Part shown: one piece after another, positions 37,911 through 46,808 of the stretch
Layout: the number at the start of each line of letters is the position of its first letter
Position numbering within the stretch: position 1 is the stretch's first letter
Origin: Mangrovibacter yixingensis
GTDB taxonomy: Bacteria; Pseudomonadota; Gammaproteobacteria; Enterobacterales; Enterobacteriaceae
Length of the DNA: 64,000 nt
Reading direction: 5' to 3'
Assembly (NCBI RefSeq): GCF_020523985.1
Contig: NZ_JAIVKM010000006.1
Span: 225,716 to 289,715, forward strand
Program-made: the position numbers and the translations under genes
The notes under the pieces: generated by a model
What the model was told of the DNA's origin: nothing
Database searches by the model: none
Seen by the model: the letters and a program-made list of their open reading frames with translations, nothing else

Positions 37911-38732
37911 TCAGTCTGAATTGATATGTTCTTTGCAGTAACGGCGCTTCCAGGCTGCAGGTGTAAGGCCGGTTTGCTTACGAAAAATTTGCCGGAAATA
38001 CCCCACATCCTGAAACCCACAACGTGTAGCTACCTCCACCAGCGCTAACGAATCACTGAGCAGGAGTTTTTGCGCGGCAACCACCCGCTGGCGGTGGATA
38101 GCATCAGTAATCGTCAGGTGAAACACGCGCCGGTAAACCCGCCCTAAATAATCAGCACTACAGTGCAGGTTTTGCGCCAGCGATGAAGTGGAAATAGCCT
38201 GGTGATACTGGGTACGGATGCACTGTTGTGCACGCCAGGCAAGCGCAGTGCCACTGCGGGTTTGCGCATCACTGATTGGCGCTGTCAGTGAGATTTTTTG
38301 CAAAATCAGCAGTAATAACAATTCCAGAGCACAACTGCGGGTGATATTTTCCTGCTCGGTGAGAAACTGGCGGAATAATGTCATCACTTGTTCTGGGTCG
38401 GGGACCTGGCTGTGTTGAGGCAGCGAGATTTTTGCCTGAGGCAATCCTACAGAAGCAGGTACATCATGGACATCGAAATGCACCCAATAGAATTTTAAAT
38501 CAGGCGGAAACACGCCAACGCCCTGGTGACGGCGGTGCGGGTACAACACCAGGCTTTCACCTTCGCCAACCTCAAAAACCTTGTGGTCTTCCTTAATCGT
38601 AAGTGTCCCTTTTTCCACAAAAATCACTTCCCAGGAAGTCAGCGTTCTTTCCGGGTGAATCCCTATTCCACGGGAAATAAACACGCCACCATTTTGTACA
38701 GACAAAGGGAAAGAAAGATTAAAATCAATCAT
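37911..38732 (-). CDS. AraC-family sugar regulator
   Basis: A 273-residue transcription factor with an N-terminal cupin sugar-sensing domain (WEVIFVEKGTLTI, ESLVLYPHRRHQGVG) and two C-terminal helix-turn-helix units (ISTSSLAQNLHCSADYLGRVYRR; LVEVATRCGFQDVGYFRQIFRKQ). It is divergent from the GPH transporter and GH127 genes, so it is the likely activator of that pair. The ATG at 38732 is preferred; a GTG four codons upstream (38744) is possible. It replaces the yiaJ regulator found here in E. coli and belongs to a different family. Confidence 0.85.
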   Translation of the reverse strand: MIDFNLSFPLSVQNGGVFISRGIGIHPERTLTSWEVIFVEKGTLTIKEDHKVFEVGEGESLVLYPHRRHQGVGVFPPDLKFYWVHFDVHDVPASVGLPQAKISLPQHSQVPDPEQVMTLFRQFLTEQENITRSCALELLLLLILQKISLTAPISDAQTRSGTALAWRAQQCIRTQYHQAISTSSLAQNLHCSADYLGRVYRRVFHLTITDAIHRQRVVAAQKLLLSDSLALVEVATRCGFQDVGYFRQIFRKQTGLTPAAWKRRYCKEHINSD

Positions 38733-38992
38733 ATAAATAACCACTCACTTACTGCATTACACCTGATTATGCAGGGCGTCGCTGTCAGCAGCGTTTATTT
38801 TTCTCAAGAATCGATCCTCTTCACAAAATTTTCACCAGGTCGGAATCGTCATCTTTTTATACTTTTCTCTTGTCTTGTTGGTCATGAAACCTTGTGCAAA
38901 ATAAAAAGTGTTTGCGCAAACAACAACCAAAACCCGGCTTATTAGCGGTTTCGTTTCGGGTACAGACAACGCAAAACTGCGAGGCGTTAACC
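38733..38992. promoter_or_regulatory. Divergent AraC regulator/transporter control region
   Basis: A 260-base spacer between divergent genes, AT-rich in the middle. It should carry both promoters. GTTTGCGCAAAC (38909-38920) is a perfect 12-base palindrome that could be an operator. No gene is seen. Confidence 0.45.
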
Positions 38993-40396
38993 ATGACCTC
39001 TACCCCTATATCACAAACAGACATTGTCACTCAGCGCACTGACACGAAATTATCCCTGCGGGAAAAAATCGGTTATGGCCTGGGTGATGCGGGCGGGACA
39101 GTTATTACCTGCCTTATCATGAACTTCCTGACTTTTTTCTACACTGATGTCTTCGGCCTGACTCCGGCAATTGTTGGCACATTATTTATTGGCCTGCGGG
39201 TGTTCGATGCAGTTTCCGACCCCATTATGGGCGTGTTGGCAGACCGCACACAAAGCCGCTGGGGCCGCTTCCGCCCGTGGCAACTGTGGGTTGCCCTGCC
39301 CATCGGCATTATTGGGGTGCTGACGTTCACCGTACCGGATGTCAGCATGACAATGAAAATCGCCTGGGCATTCGGCACTTATCTTATGCTGTCTGTCGGT
39401 TACACCGCCATTAACGTGCCGTACTGCGCGCTTATCAACACCATGACCACCCGCCATGATGAAGTGATTTCTTGCCAGTCCTGGCGCTTTATTCTGTGCG
39501 GCGTGGCAGGTTTTCTGGTGTCCGTCGGGCTGCCGTGGCTGGTTGCCGAACTGGGCCAGGGCAATGCAGCCAAAGGTTACCAGCTCGGTGTGGGCCTGCT
39601 GTGTGGTATTGCGGTGGTGATGTTCCTGTGCTGCTTTTTCTGGGTGCGTGAGCGTGTACCACTGGCGTTGATGGGCAAATTCAGCCTGCGGGAACACCTG
39701 GCCGGTTTACGCAAAAACGACCAGTTATTACTGATGCTGGTGATGTCATTCCTGCTTATCAACGTGTTTAACCTGCGCGGCGGCGGCTATATGTATTTTA
39801 TTACCTATGTCCTGCACGGCAGCGCCGCGTTTGCTTCACTGTTTTTCACTATGGTGACCCTGGCGTCTATTCTCGGTGCCATTCTGGTGAACCCACTTGC
39901 CCGCCGTATTGATACCGTAAAACTCTACTACTACACCAACCTGGTGCTGGCCGCCTGTGCCGCTGGCATGTGGTTTCTGCCCACCGGCCCACAATGGCAG
40001 ACATTGTGGCTCGGTATTATTCTCAGTAACGGTATTATTCTTGGTTTCACGCTTCCCCTGCACTTTTCCATCATGGCGTTTGCCGATGACTACGGCGAGT
40101 GGAAAACCGGTGTGCGTTCTTCGGGTATGAACTTCGCTTTCAACCTGTTTTTCATCAAGCTGGCCTGGGCTGCCAGTGCCGGTATCATCAGCCTGGTGTT
40201 TATTTTTGTGGCTTACAAACCCGGCATGGAAAACCAGACTGCCGCCTCACTGCAAGGCATTACTGCCCTTGAAAGCCTGCTACCCGCCGCTTTTCACCTG
40301 TTACTGGCTCTCGCCCTGCGCAAGTGCCGCCTCAATAACCCCATGATGGCGACTATCGCAACCGATTTACGCCAACGCCATGTACACACATCCTGA
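38993..40396 (+). CDS. GPH-family sugar:cation symporter
   Basis: A 467-residue, 12-segment glycoside-pentoside-hexuronide symporter (MelB/YicJ type). Signatures are [32 protein letters not shown] near the start, [21 protein letters not shown], and [24 protein letters not shown] in the C half. The ATG at 38993 with GAGGCG before it gives the family start; a longer reading is rejected. The start of the GH127 gene is 10 bases beyond its stop, so transporter and glycosidase form one operon. The cargo is probably an L-arabinofuranose-containing oligosaccharide, inferred from the partner enzyme. Confidence 0.88.
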   Translation: MTSTPISQTDIVTQRTDTKLSLREKIGYGLGDAGGTVITCLIMNFLTFFYTDVFGLTPAIVGTLFIGLRVFDAVSDPIMGVLADRTQSRWGRFRPWQLWVALPIGIIGVLTFTVPDVSMTMKIAWAFGTYLMLSVGYTAINVPYCALINTMTTRHDEVISCQSWRFILCGVAGFLVSVGLPWLVAELGQGNAAKGYQLGVGLLCGIAVVMFLCCFFWVRERVPLALMGKFSLREHLAGLRKNDQLLLMLVMSFLLINVFNLRGGGYMYFITYVLHGSAAFASLFFTMVTLASILGAILVNPLARRIDTVKLYYYTNLVLAACAAGMWFLPTGPQWQTLWLGIILSNGIILGFTLPLHFSIMAFADDYGEWKTGVRSSGMNFAFNLFFIKLAWAASAGIISLVFIFVAYKPGMENQTAASLQGITALESLLPAAFHLLLALALRKCRLNNPMMATIATDLRQRHVHTS

Positions 40397-40406
40397 AGAG
40401 GTTGTT

Positions 40407-42383
40407 ATGACTCAGCATGTTGTTTTTGATGTCGATTTACACCGCCTGAAGATTACGGACACGTTTTTGGGCCAGTACCAGCGCCTGGTACGTGACGTGG
40501 TTATCCCTTACCAGTGGGATGCCCTGAACGACCGAATTCCGGATACCGAACCCAGCCACGCTATTGAAAACTTTCGCATTGCGGCAGGCCAACAAACCGG
40601 CGAGTTTTACGGCATGGTGTTTCAGGACAGCGATGTCGCTAAGTGGCTGGAGGCCGTTGCCTGGTCTTTGTGCCAAAAACCCGATGCTGAGCTGGAAAAG
40701 ATTGCCGATGGCGTGATTGAACTGGTTGCCGCCGCCCAGTGCGAAGATGGCTACCTGAATACCTGGTTCACCGTCAAAGCGCCGGAACAGCGCTGGACTA
40801 ACCTGGCGGAATGCCATGAGTTATATTGCGCCGGGCATATGATTGAAGCAGGCGTGGCTTTCTTTCAGGCCACAGGCAAGCGCCGCCTGTTGGATGTGGT
40901 CTGCCGCCTTGCTGACCATATCGACCATGTGTTTGGCCCAGGCGAAAACCAGTTACAAGGTTACCCAGGGCACCCGGAAATTGAACTGGCGTTAATGCGC
41001 CTGTTCGATGTCACCCAGGAGCCCCGCTACCGTGCGTTGACTCATTTTTTTGTTACTCAGCGCGGCCAGTCACCGCACTATTACGATGAAGAGTATGAAA
41101 AGCGCGGCAAAACATCGTACTGGCATACCTATGGCCCGGCGTGGATGGTAAAAGATAAAGCCTACAGCCAGGCGCACCTTCCCCTGGTGGAACAAAACCA
41201 GGCAACCGGCCACGCCGTACGCTTTGTCTACCTGATGACCGGTGTCGCGCACCTGGCGCGCCTGAGTGAAGATGAAACCCTGCGCCAGTCCTGCCTGCGC
41301 CTGTGGCAAGATATGGCACAGCGCCAGATGTATATCACTGGCGGTATTGGTTCCCAGTCCAGCGGTGAAGCATTCAGCAGCGATTACGACTTACCTAACG
41401 ATACAGTCTATGCCGAAAGCTGTGCGTCTATCGGCCTGATGATGTTTGCCCGCCGGATGGTGGAAATGGAAGCCGACAGCCAGTATGGCGATGCCATGGA
41501 GAGGGCGCTGTATAACACGGTGCTGGGCGGTATGGCGCTGGATGGCAAACACTTTTTCTATGTAAACCCGCTGGAAGTACAACCTAAAGCGGTGCCGTTT
41601 AACCATGTTTACGACCATATTAAACCCGTGCGCCAACGCTGGTTCGGATGTGCCTGTTGCCCGCCGAATATCGCCCGCCTGTTAACCTCGCTGGGCCATT
41701 ATATCTACACACCACGCAGCGATGCGCTGTATGTGAATTTATACGTGGGCAATGAGGCAGAGCTGGTTGCAGGTGAAGGAGCGCTGCGCTTGCGTATGAG
41801 CGGCAACTACCCGTGGGATGAACAGGTAACCTTGTCTGTGTTATCTCCAGAACCGGTCAAGCATACTCTTGCTTTGCGCCTGCCAGACTGGTGCCCGTCA
41901 CCTTCAGTAACACATAACGGCCAACCGGTTCAGGGCGATGTCGTGCGCGGCTACCTGCACCTGCAACGCACCTGGCGGGAAGGCGACACGCTGTGCCTTA
42001 CGTTGCCCATGCCTGTGCGGCGTGTGTACGGCAACCCACTGGTGCGCCACCAGGCCGGGAAAGTTGCCCTGCAACGCGGGCCAGTCGTGTATTGCCTGGA
42101 GGAAGCGGATAACGGCGCGCAACTACATAACCTGTGGTTACCAGAAAACGCCGTACCGCGCCTGCTGGATGGCACTGCGAGCCTGGCGCATAAAGTGCTT
42201 TTGCAGGCTGAAGGGCTGCGCTACCAGGCAAATCAACCCGAGAAACAGGCCCTGTGGCGCTATGATGCACACCCGGCCACACCCGTTCCCCAAACACTGA
42301 CCTTCATCCCCTGGTTCGCCTGGGCTAACCGTGGCGAAGGGGAAATGCGTGTCTGGGTAAATGAGGCTCCCGGCCCGGCGTGA
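40407..42383 (+). CDS. GH127 beta-L-arabinofuranosidase
   Basis: A 658-residue glycoside hydrolase of family 127 (former DUF1680), the same length as the characterised Bifidobacterium longum HypBA1. The zinc-thiolate site is intact: ESC (Glu 337, Cys 339) and CACC (Cys 417, Cys 418), where HypBA1 uses Glu338, Cys340, Cys417 and Cys418, with Cys417 as nucleophile. A Glu in SSGEAF (321) fits the acid/base. No signal peptide, so it acts on imported substrate, consistent with the adjacent symporter. The ATG at 40407 has a GAAGAGG ribosome site; an ATG at 40380 inside the transporter is the alternative. Confidence 0.92.
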   Translation: MTQHVVFDVDLHRLKITDTFLGQYQRLVRDVVIPYQWDALNDRIPDTEPSHAIENFRIAAGQQTGEFYGMVFQDSDVAKWLEAVAWSLCQKPDAELEKIADGVIELVAAAQCEDGYLNTWFTVKAPEQRWTNLAECHELYCAGHMIEAGVAFFQATGKRRLLDVVCRLADHIDHVFGPGENQLQGYPGHPEIELALMRLFDVTQEPRYRALTHFFVTQRGQSPHYYDEEYEKRGKTSYWHTYGPAWMVKDKAYSQAHLPLVEQNQATGHAVRFVYLMTGVAHLARLSEDETLRQSCLRLWQDMAQRQMYITGGIGSQSSGEAFSSDYDLPNDTVYAESCASIGLMMFARRMVEMEADSQYGDAMERALYNTVLGGMALDGKHFFYVNPLEVQPKAVPFNHVYDHIKPVRQRWFGCACCPPNIARLLTSLGHYIYTPRSDALYVNLYVGNEAELVAGEGALRLRMSGNYPWDEQVTLSVLSPEPVKHTLALRLPDWCPSPSVTHNGQPVQGDVVRGYLHLQRTWREGDTLCLTLPMPVRRVYGNPLVRHQAGKVALQRGPVVYCLEEADNGAQLHNLWLPENAVPRLLDGTASLAHKVLLQAEGLRYQANQPEKQALWRYDAHPATPVPQTLTFIPWFAWANRGEGEMRVWVNEAPGPA

Positions 42384-42415
42384 TTTTGTACGTGATTATG
42401 CAATATTGCCGCAAT

Positions 42416-42452
42416 AAAAACCCCGCAGGCACTGGCTGGCGGGGTTTTGTTT
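42416..42452. terminator. Bidirectional terminator GH127/island
   Basis: AAAACCCCGC (42417-42426) and GCGGGGTTTT (42439-42448) form a strong stem with A-run before and T-rich run after. It ends the GH127 operon and the oppositely directed effector-immunity operon. Confidence 0.88.
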
Positions 42453-42455
42453 GGT

Positions 42456-43268
42456 TCAACATTCATTGTCTGGTGCGGTAGTGGATTCTCTTTCCATATC
42501 TTCCGGCCAGTGAATATTATCCATAGGTTTCACTTTGCGTGTTACCGAGGGTATCTCTTGCGTATACAGTAATTCGTTTCCTTGCATGTAGTAACAGCAG
42601 TAGCTCCAGAAACGGTGGAGTTCATGTTTTTCTCCCTGATATCTCAACGGGAAACGTTCAACTACATGAAAGGTTCTTGGTTTACAGATTGCACAAGAAA
42701 GCTCATAACCCGAGAAAAAAATCCCCTGCCGGTACACCAGTTCCCCTTGCACATCTGCCCAGTCAACTACCCGGATAGTCGAAGGGCCTGAAATCCGTGT
42801 AAGATCATGATCATTCTCATATTCATAGATATAGACTTTCTGGCGTTTACGGTTGAACCTGACAGGTGTACTCCTGAGAGGAAAGGCCATGGTGCGCGTG
42901 TTAAATACAACAATAACCAACGTAGCGAGCATCACCACCATCACGAAGGGGTTATAGTCCGTGCCGATTAGTTGCCATAATATTCCTGACAGTGGAATGG
43001 CTATAAGAGAAAATGCAATACACAAACCTCGCGGGCAGGTTTTTGTTTGGTAACGAGGCAGCTCCATCCATGTTTCATTCAACTCATCCACCTGAACAAC
43101 CCATGGGATATCCTGGATCTCACCCCGTGGATCCGGAAGGTCCTCTTCCCAATAATCAAGTGACGGTTTTAATCGCGAAAACCCTGGGTCAAATAATGTG
43201 TTAGGTTTCCGGTTTGGATCACTGTATGGCTTAAGGCGCTTTTTCTGCCCCTTAGTTATCTTGCTCAT
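42456..43268 (-). CDS. Diverged member of the immunity-like membrane protein array (copy E)
   Basis: A 270-residue relative of the four repeats upstream in the same operon. It shares the order of elements: basic N-terminus, LFDPGFSRLKPSLDYWEEDLPDP, two hydrophobic segments (about 85-135), TPVRFNRKRQKVYIYEYE, VVDWADVQGELV, SGYELSCAICKPRTF and WSYCCYYMQG, with tail ESTTAPDNEC. Outside these blocks it differs strongly, so it is the oldest or an independently acquired copy. Its 55-base leader is the same as those of copies A, B and D. Probably a T6SS immunity protein resembling DUF6708-type families, an assignment made from memory and context. Confidence 0.65.
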   Translation of the reverse strand: MSKITKGQKKRLKPYSDPNRKPNTLFDPGFSRLKPSLDYWEEDLPDPRGEIQDIPWVVQVDELNETWMELPRYQTKTCPRGLCIAFSLIAIPLSGILWQLIGTDYNPFVMVVMLATLVIVVFNTRTMAFPLRSTPVRFNRKRQKVYIYEYENDHDLTRISGPSTIRVVDWADVQGELVYRQGIFFSGYELSCAICKPRTFHVVERFPLRYQGEKHELHRFWSYCCYYMQGNELLYTQEIPSVTRKVKPMDNIHWPEDMERESTTAPDNEC

Positions 43269-43323
43269 GGTTCCCTCCGGTTAATGCTGAAATATCCCTG
43301 TGGTGACAATTTGTGGCGGCCGG

Positions 43324-44154
43324 TTATTCACCCGGTGCCGTGGTGGATTCGCGGTCCAGCGCTTCTGGCCAGCGGATGGTGTTTACCGGCGTCCAGCTCG
43401 CCGGCACATGCCTGATAACCGGCGTTGCCGGTACTCTTCTGCCCTGCATGTACATGCAGCAGTGGCTCCACACACTTTTCAGCGGAATACTGCCACCCTG
43501 AAAATTCAGTGAAAACCGGTCCACCACCTCGTAAGTACCGGGTTTACAGACTGCGCAGGACAGCTCATAACCCGAGGCATAGATATCACTGCGCCGTATC
43601 AGTTCGCCGCGCACATCCGCCCAGTCAAACACTTTGATGGTGGTACGCCAGGGGAACCAGGGCCAGCCCCGTTTATGCTCGTAGACATACACTTTCTGCC
43701 GCTTACGGTTAAGCCGGACAGGTTTTCCCCGGGGGGCAAACACTGCCATTCGGAAGTGATATAACGCGATGCTAAAAAAAATGAAGATAGCAACCATAAA
43801 ACCTAAACTGGTCTGATTATCAAATTCTGGCAATCTCGCATATGTGTAAATAAAAGGGATAGGAATTAAGGAGACAGGAAGCATCAGCCATGCCCCCCAC
43901 CAGGAAATTCTATCCTCATAACGGGGGATCTCCATCCAGGTATCATTCAGCTCGCTGAGCCGGATCAGCCGGGGGGATGCCATTGGCGGCTCACCCGGCT
44001 CCGGCAGGTCTTCTTCCCAGTACTCAGACTGGGGTTTTAACCGCGAAAAGCCCGGGTCATAGAGGGTATAAGGTGGCCGCGCAGCAGGTGGCGGGCCTGG
44101 TGGTGGTTGGTGCGCCTTACGGCGACGCTGGCGTGACGGCGATTTCTGGCTCAT
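43324..44154 (-). CDS. Immunity-like membrane protein, array copy A
   Basis: A 276-residue member of the tandem array, four residues longer than copies B-D because of its variable core. Basic Pro-rich N-terminus (SRQRRRKAHQPPPGPPPAA), LYDPGFSRLKPQSEYWEEDL, and conserved DRISWWGAW lead into two membrane segments. The variable core (about 89-135) reads LMLPVSLIPIPFIYTYARLP and on to FMVAIFIFFSIALYHF. A cytoplasmic-type region with RLNRKRQKVYVYE, VFDWADVRGEL, CAVCKP and SHCCMYMQG follows. Likely immunity to the membrane-active effector encoded at the operon start; the variable core would set specificity. Inference from architecture and context. Confidence 0.7.
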   Translation of the reverse strand: MSQKSPSRQRRRKAHQPPPGPPPAARPPYTLYDPGFSRLKPQSEYWEEDLPEPGEPPMASPRLIRLSELNDTWMEIPRYEDRISWWGAWLMLPVSLIPIPFIYTYARLPEFDNQTSLGFMVAIFIFFSIALYHFRMAVFAPRGKPVRLNRKRQKVYVYEHKRGWPWFPWRTTIKVFDWADVRGELIRRSDIYASGYELSCAVCKPGTYEVVDRFSLNFQGGSIPLKSVWSHCCMYMQGRRVPATPVIRHVPASWTPVNTIRWPEALDRESTTAPGE

Positions 44155-44209
44155 GGTTCCCTCCGGTTAATGCTGAAATATCCCTGTGGTGACAATTTGT
44201 GGCGGCCGG

Positions 44210-45028
44210 TTATTCACCCGGTGCCGTGGTGGATTCGCGGTCCAGCGCTTCTGGCCAGCGGATGGTGTTTACCGGCGTCCAGCTCGCCGGCACATGCCTG
44301 ATAACCGGTGTTGCCGGTACTCTTCTGCCCTGCATGTACATGCAGCAGTGGCTCCACACACTTTTCAGCGGAATACTGCCAGCCTGAAAATTCAGTGAAA
44401 ACCGGTCCACCACCTCGTAAGTACCGGGTTTACAGACTGCGCAGGACAGTTCATAACCCGAGGCATAGATATCGCTGCGCCGTATCAGTTCGCCGCGCAC
44501 ATCCGCCCAGTCAAACACTTTGATGGTGGTGCGCCAGGGGAACCAGGGCCAGCCCCGTTTATGCTCGTAGACATACACTTTTTGACGCTTACGGTTAAGC
44601 CTGACAGGCGTGCCCCGGGGGGCAAACACGGCCATTCGGAACATATATAATGCGATACTAGAAAAAACAAAAAAAAGAAATATAAAACTAGAGTTTGGTC
44701 CAAACTGAATCGAGATATATAGAGCATAAAATATTGGGGCCAAGGATACTGGTAGTAGCACCCATGCCCCCCACCAGGAAATTCTATCCTCATAACGGGG
44801 GATCTCCATCCAGGTATCATTCAGCTCGCTGAGCCGGATCAGCCGGGGGGATGCCATTGGCTGCTCACCCGGCTCCGGCAGGTCTTCTTCCCAGCACTCA
44901 GACTGGGGTTTTAACCGCGAAAAGCCCGGGTCATAGAGGGTATAAGGTGGCCGCGCAGCAGGTGGCGGGCCTGGTGGTGGTTGGTGCGCTTTACGGCGAC
45001 GCTGGCGTGACGGCGATTTCTGGCTCAT
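44210..45028 (-). CDS. Immunity-like membrane protein, array copy B
   Basis: A 272-residue array member, near-identical to copies A, C and D outside residues about 89-131. Its core reads VLLPVSLAPIFYALYISI, a short polar turn (QFGPNSS) and FIFLFFVFSSIALYMF, i.e. a transmembrane hairpin. Marker differences shared with D rather than A or C are SECWEED, APRGTPV and several silent bases; it alone has GEQPMAS and NFQAGS. Start codon at 45028 preceded by GGAGGGAACC, which is constant across the array. Confidence 0.7.
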   Translation of the reverse strand: MSQKSPSRQRRRKAHQPPPGPPPAARPPYTLYDPGFSRLKPQSECWEEDLPEPGEQPMASPRLIRLSELNDTWMEIPRYEDRISWWGAWVLLPVSLAPIFYALYISIQFGPNSSFIFLFFVFSSIALYMFRMAVFAPRGTPVRLNRKRQKVYVYEHKRGWPWFPWRTTIKVFDWADVRGELIRRSDIYASGYELSCAVCKPGTYEVVDRFSLNFQAGSIPLKSVWSHCCMYMQGRRVPATPVIRHVPASWTPVNTIRWPEALDRESTTAPGE

Positions 45029-45083
45029 GGTTCCCTCCGGTTAATGCTGAAATATCCCTGTGGTGACAACTTGTGGCGGCCGG

Positions 45084-45902
45084 TTATTCACCCGGTGCCG
45101 TGGTGGATTCGCGGTCCAGCGCTTCTGGCCAGCGGATGGTGTTTACCGGCGTCCAGCTCGCCGGCACATGCCTGATAACCGGCGTTGCCGGTACTCTTCT
45201 GCCCTGCATGTACATGCAGCAGTGGCTCCACACACTTTTCAGCGGAATACTGCCACCCTGAAAATTCAGTGAAAACCGGTCCACCACCTCGTAAGTACCG
45301 GGTTTACAGACTGCGCAGGACAGCTCATAACCCGAAGCATAGATATCACTGCGCCGTATCAGTTCGCCGCGCACATCCGCCCAGTCAAACACTTTGATGG
45401 TGGTACGCCAGGGGAACCAGGGCCAGCCCCGTTTATGCTCGTAGACATACACTTTCTGCCGCTTACGGTTAAGCCGGACAGGTTTTCCCCGGGGGGCAAA
45501 CACTGCCATTCGGAAAAGATAGAGTCCAAAGCTAAATGCCAAAAAAATGATAAGACCAAAACTCGGTTCTGCACTGAAGTTAATCATAAGGTCAAGAAAA
45601 AACCATATCAGCGCAAAACATACTGGAAGCAATACCCATGCTCCCCACCAGGAAATTCTATCCTCATAACGGGGGATCTCCATCCAGGTATCATTCAGCT
45701 CGCTGAGCCGGATCAGCCGGGGGGATGCCATTGGCGGCTCACCCGGCTCCGGCAGGTCTTCTTCCCAGTACTCAGACTGAGGTTTTAACCGCGAAAAGCC
45801 CGGGTCATAGAGGGTATAAGGTGGCCGCGCGGCAGGTGGCGGGCCTGGTGGTGGTTGGTGCGCCTTACGGCGACGCTGGCGTGACGGCGATTTCTGGCTC
45901 AT
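45084..45902 (-). CDS. Immunity-like membrane protein, array copy C
   Basis: A 272-residue array member. Its core is VLLPVCFALIWFFLDLMINF, a polar turn (SAEPS) and FGLIIFLAFSFGLYLF. Flank markers (SEYWEED, APRGKPV, silent bases) agree with copy A, while the start of the core (WVLLPV) agrees with copy B. The leader has one substitution relative to the other spacers. Two Cys motifs (CAVCKP, HCCMYMQG) are kept in all five copies, suggesting metal binding or a structural role. Confidence 0.7.
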   Translation of the reverse strand: MSQKSPSRQRRRKAHQPPPGPPPAARPPYTLYDPGFSRLKPQSEYWEEDLPEPGEPPMASPRLIRLSELNDTWMEIPRYEDRISWWGAWVLLPVCFALIWFFLDLMINFSAEPSFGLIIFLAFSFGLYLFRMAVFAPRGKPVRLNRKRQKVYVYEHKRGWPWFPWRTTIKVFDWADVRGELIRRSDIYASGYELSCAVCKPGTYEVVDRFSLNFQGGSIPLKSVWSHCCMYMQGRRVPATPVIRHVPASWTPVNTIRWPEALDRESTTAPGE

Positions 45903-45957
45903 GGTTCCCTCCGGTTAATGCTGAAATATCCCTGTGGTGACAATTTGTGGCGGCCGG

Positions 45958-46776
45958 TTATTCACCCGGTGCCGTGGTGGATTCGCGGTCCAGCGCTTCT
46001 GGCCAGCGGATGGTGTTTACCGGCGTCCAGCTCGCCGGCACATGCCTGATAACCGGTGTTGCCGGTACTCTTCTGCCCTGCATGTACATGCAGCAGTGGC
46101 TCCACACACTTTTCAGCGGAATACTGCCACCCTGAAAATTCAGTGAAAACCGGTCCACCACCTCGTAAGTACCGGGTTTACAGACTGCGCAGGACAGCTC
46201 ATAACCCGAGGCATAGATATCGCTGCGCCGTATCAGTTCGCCGCGCACATCCGCCCAGTCAAACACTTTGATGGTGGTGCGCCAGGGGAACCAGGGCCAG
46301 CCCCGTTTATGCTCGTAGACATACACTTTCTGCCGCTTACGGTTAAGCCGGACAGGCGTGCCCCGGGGGGCAAACATCACGGCACGAAATAGGTGTAAGG
46401 AAATACTCAAGAAAAGCAACATAATCAAACTAAAGCTGGGATTAAACTCAGGATGAGTCATATCACGATAAATGAAGGGGATCGGTAAAATTGATAGCGG
46501 TAGCATTAACCAAAGTCCCCACCAGGAAATTCTATCCTCATAACGGGGGATCTCCATCCAGGTATCATTCAGCTCGCTGAGCCGGATCAGCCGGGGGGAT
46601 GCCATTGGCGGCTCACCCGGCTCCGGCAGGTCTTCTTCCCAGCACTCAGACTGGGGTTTTAACCGCGAAAAGCCCGGGTCATAGAGGGTATAAGGTGGCC
46701 GCGCGGCAGGTGGCGGGCCTGGTGGTTGTTGGTGCGCCTTACGGCGACGCTGGCGTGACGGCGATTTCTGGCTCAT
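45958..46776 (-). CDS. Immunity-like membrane protein, array copy D
   Basis: A 272-residue array member, the first downstream of the effector gene and so the likeliest cognate immunity gene. Its core reads LMLPLSILPIPFIYRDMTHP, then FSLIMLLFLSISLHLF, closest to copy A in the first segment (LPIPFIY shared). Flank markers (SECWEED, APRGTPV) agree with copy B. The ATG at 46776 has GGAGGGAACC ahead of it; an in-frame upstream ATG-less reading to 46809 touching the effector stop is rejected. Thirty-two bases separate it from the effector. Confidence 0.72.
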   Translation of the reverse strand: MSQKSPSRQRRRKAHQQPPGPPPAARPPYTLYDPGFSRLKPQSECWEEDLPEPGEPPMASPRLIRLSELNDTWMEIPRYEDRISWWGLWLMLPLSILPIPFIYRDMTHPEFNPSFSLIMLLFLSISLHLFRAVMFAPRGTPVRLNRKRQKVYVYEHKRGWPWFPWRTTIKVFDWADVRGELIRRSDIYASGYELSCAVCKPGTYEVVDRFSLNFQGGSIPLKSVWSHCCMYMQGRRVPATPVIRHVPASWTPVNTIRWPEALDRESTTAPGE

Positions 46777-46808
46777 GGTTCCCTCCTGTATGCCATATTG
46801 AGTAATCA

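Larger units (their letters stand above)
43269..46776 (-). repeat. Tandem array of 874-bp gene-plus-spacer units
   Basis: Starts of copies A, B, C and D lie at 44154, 45028, 45902 and 46776, exactly 874 bases apart, and each gene is preceded on its 5' side by the same 55-base spacer (43269-43323, 44155-44209, 45029-45083, 45903-45957). Sequence is near-identical except for variable segments at about 43756-43888, 44641-44761, 45515-45635 and 46376-46514, which are visibly AT-richer than the flanks. Confidence 0.95.
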
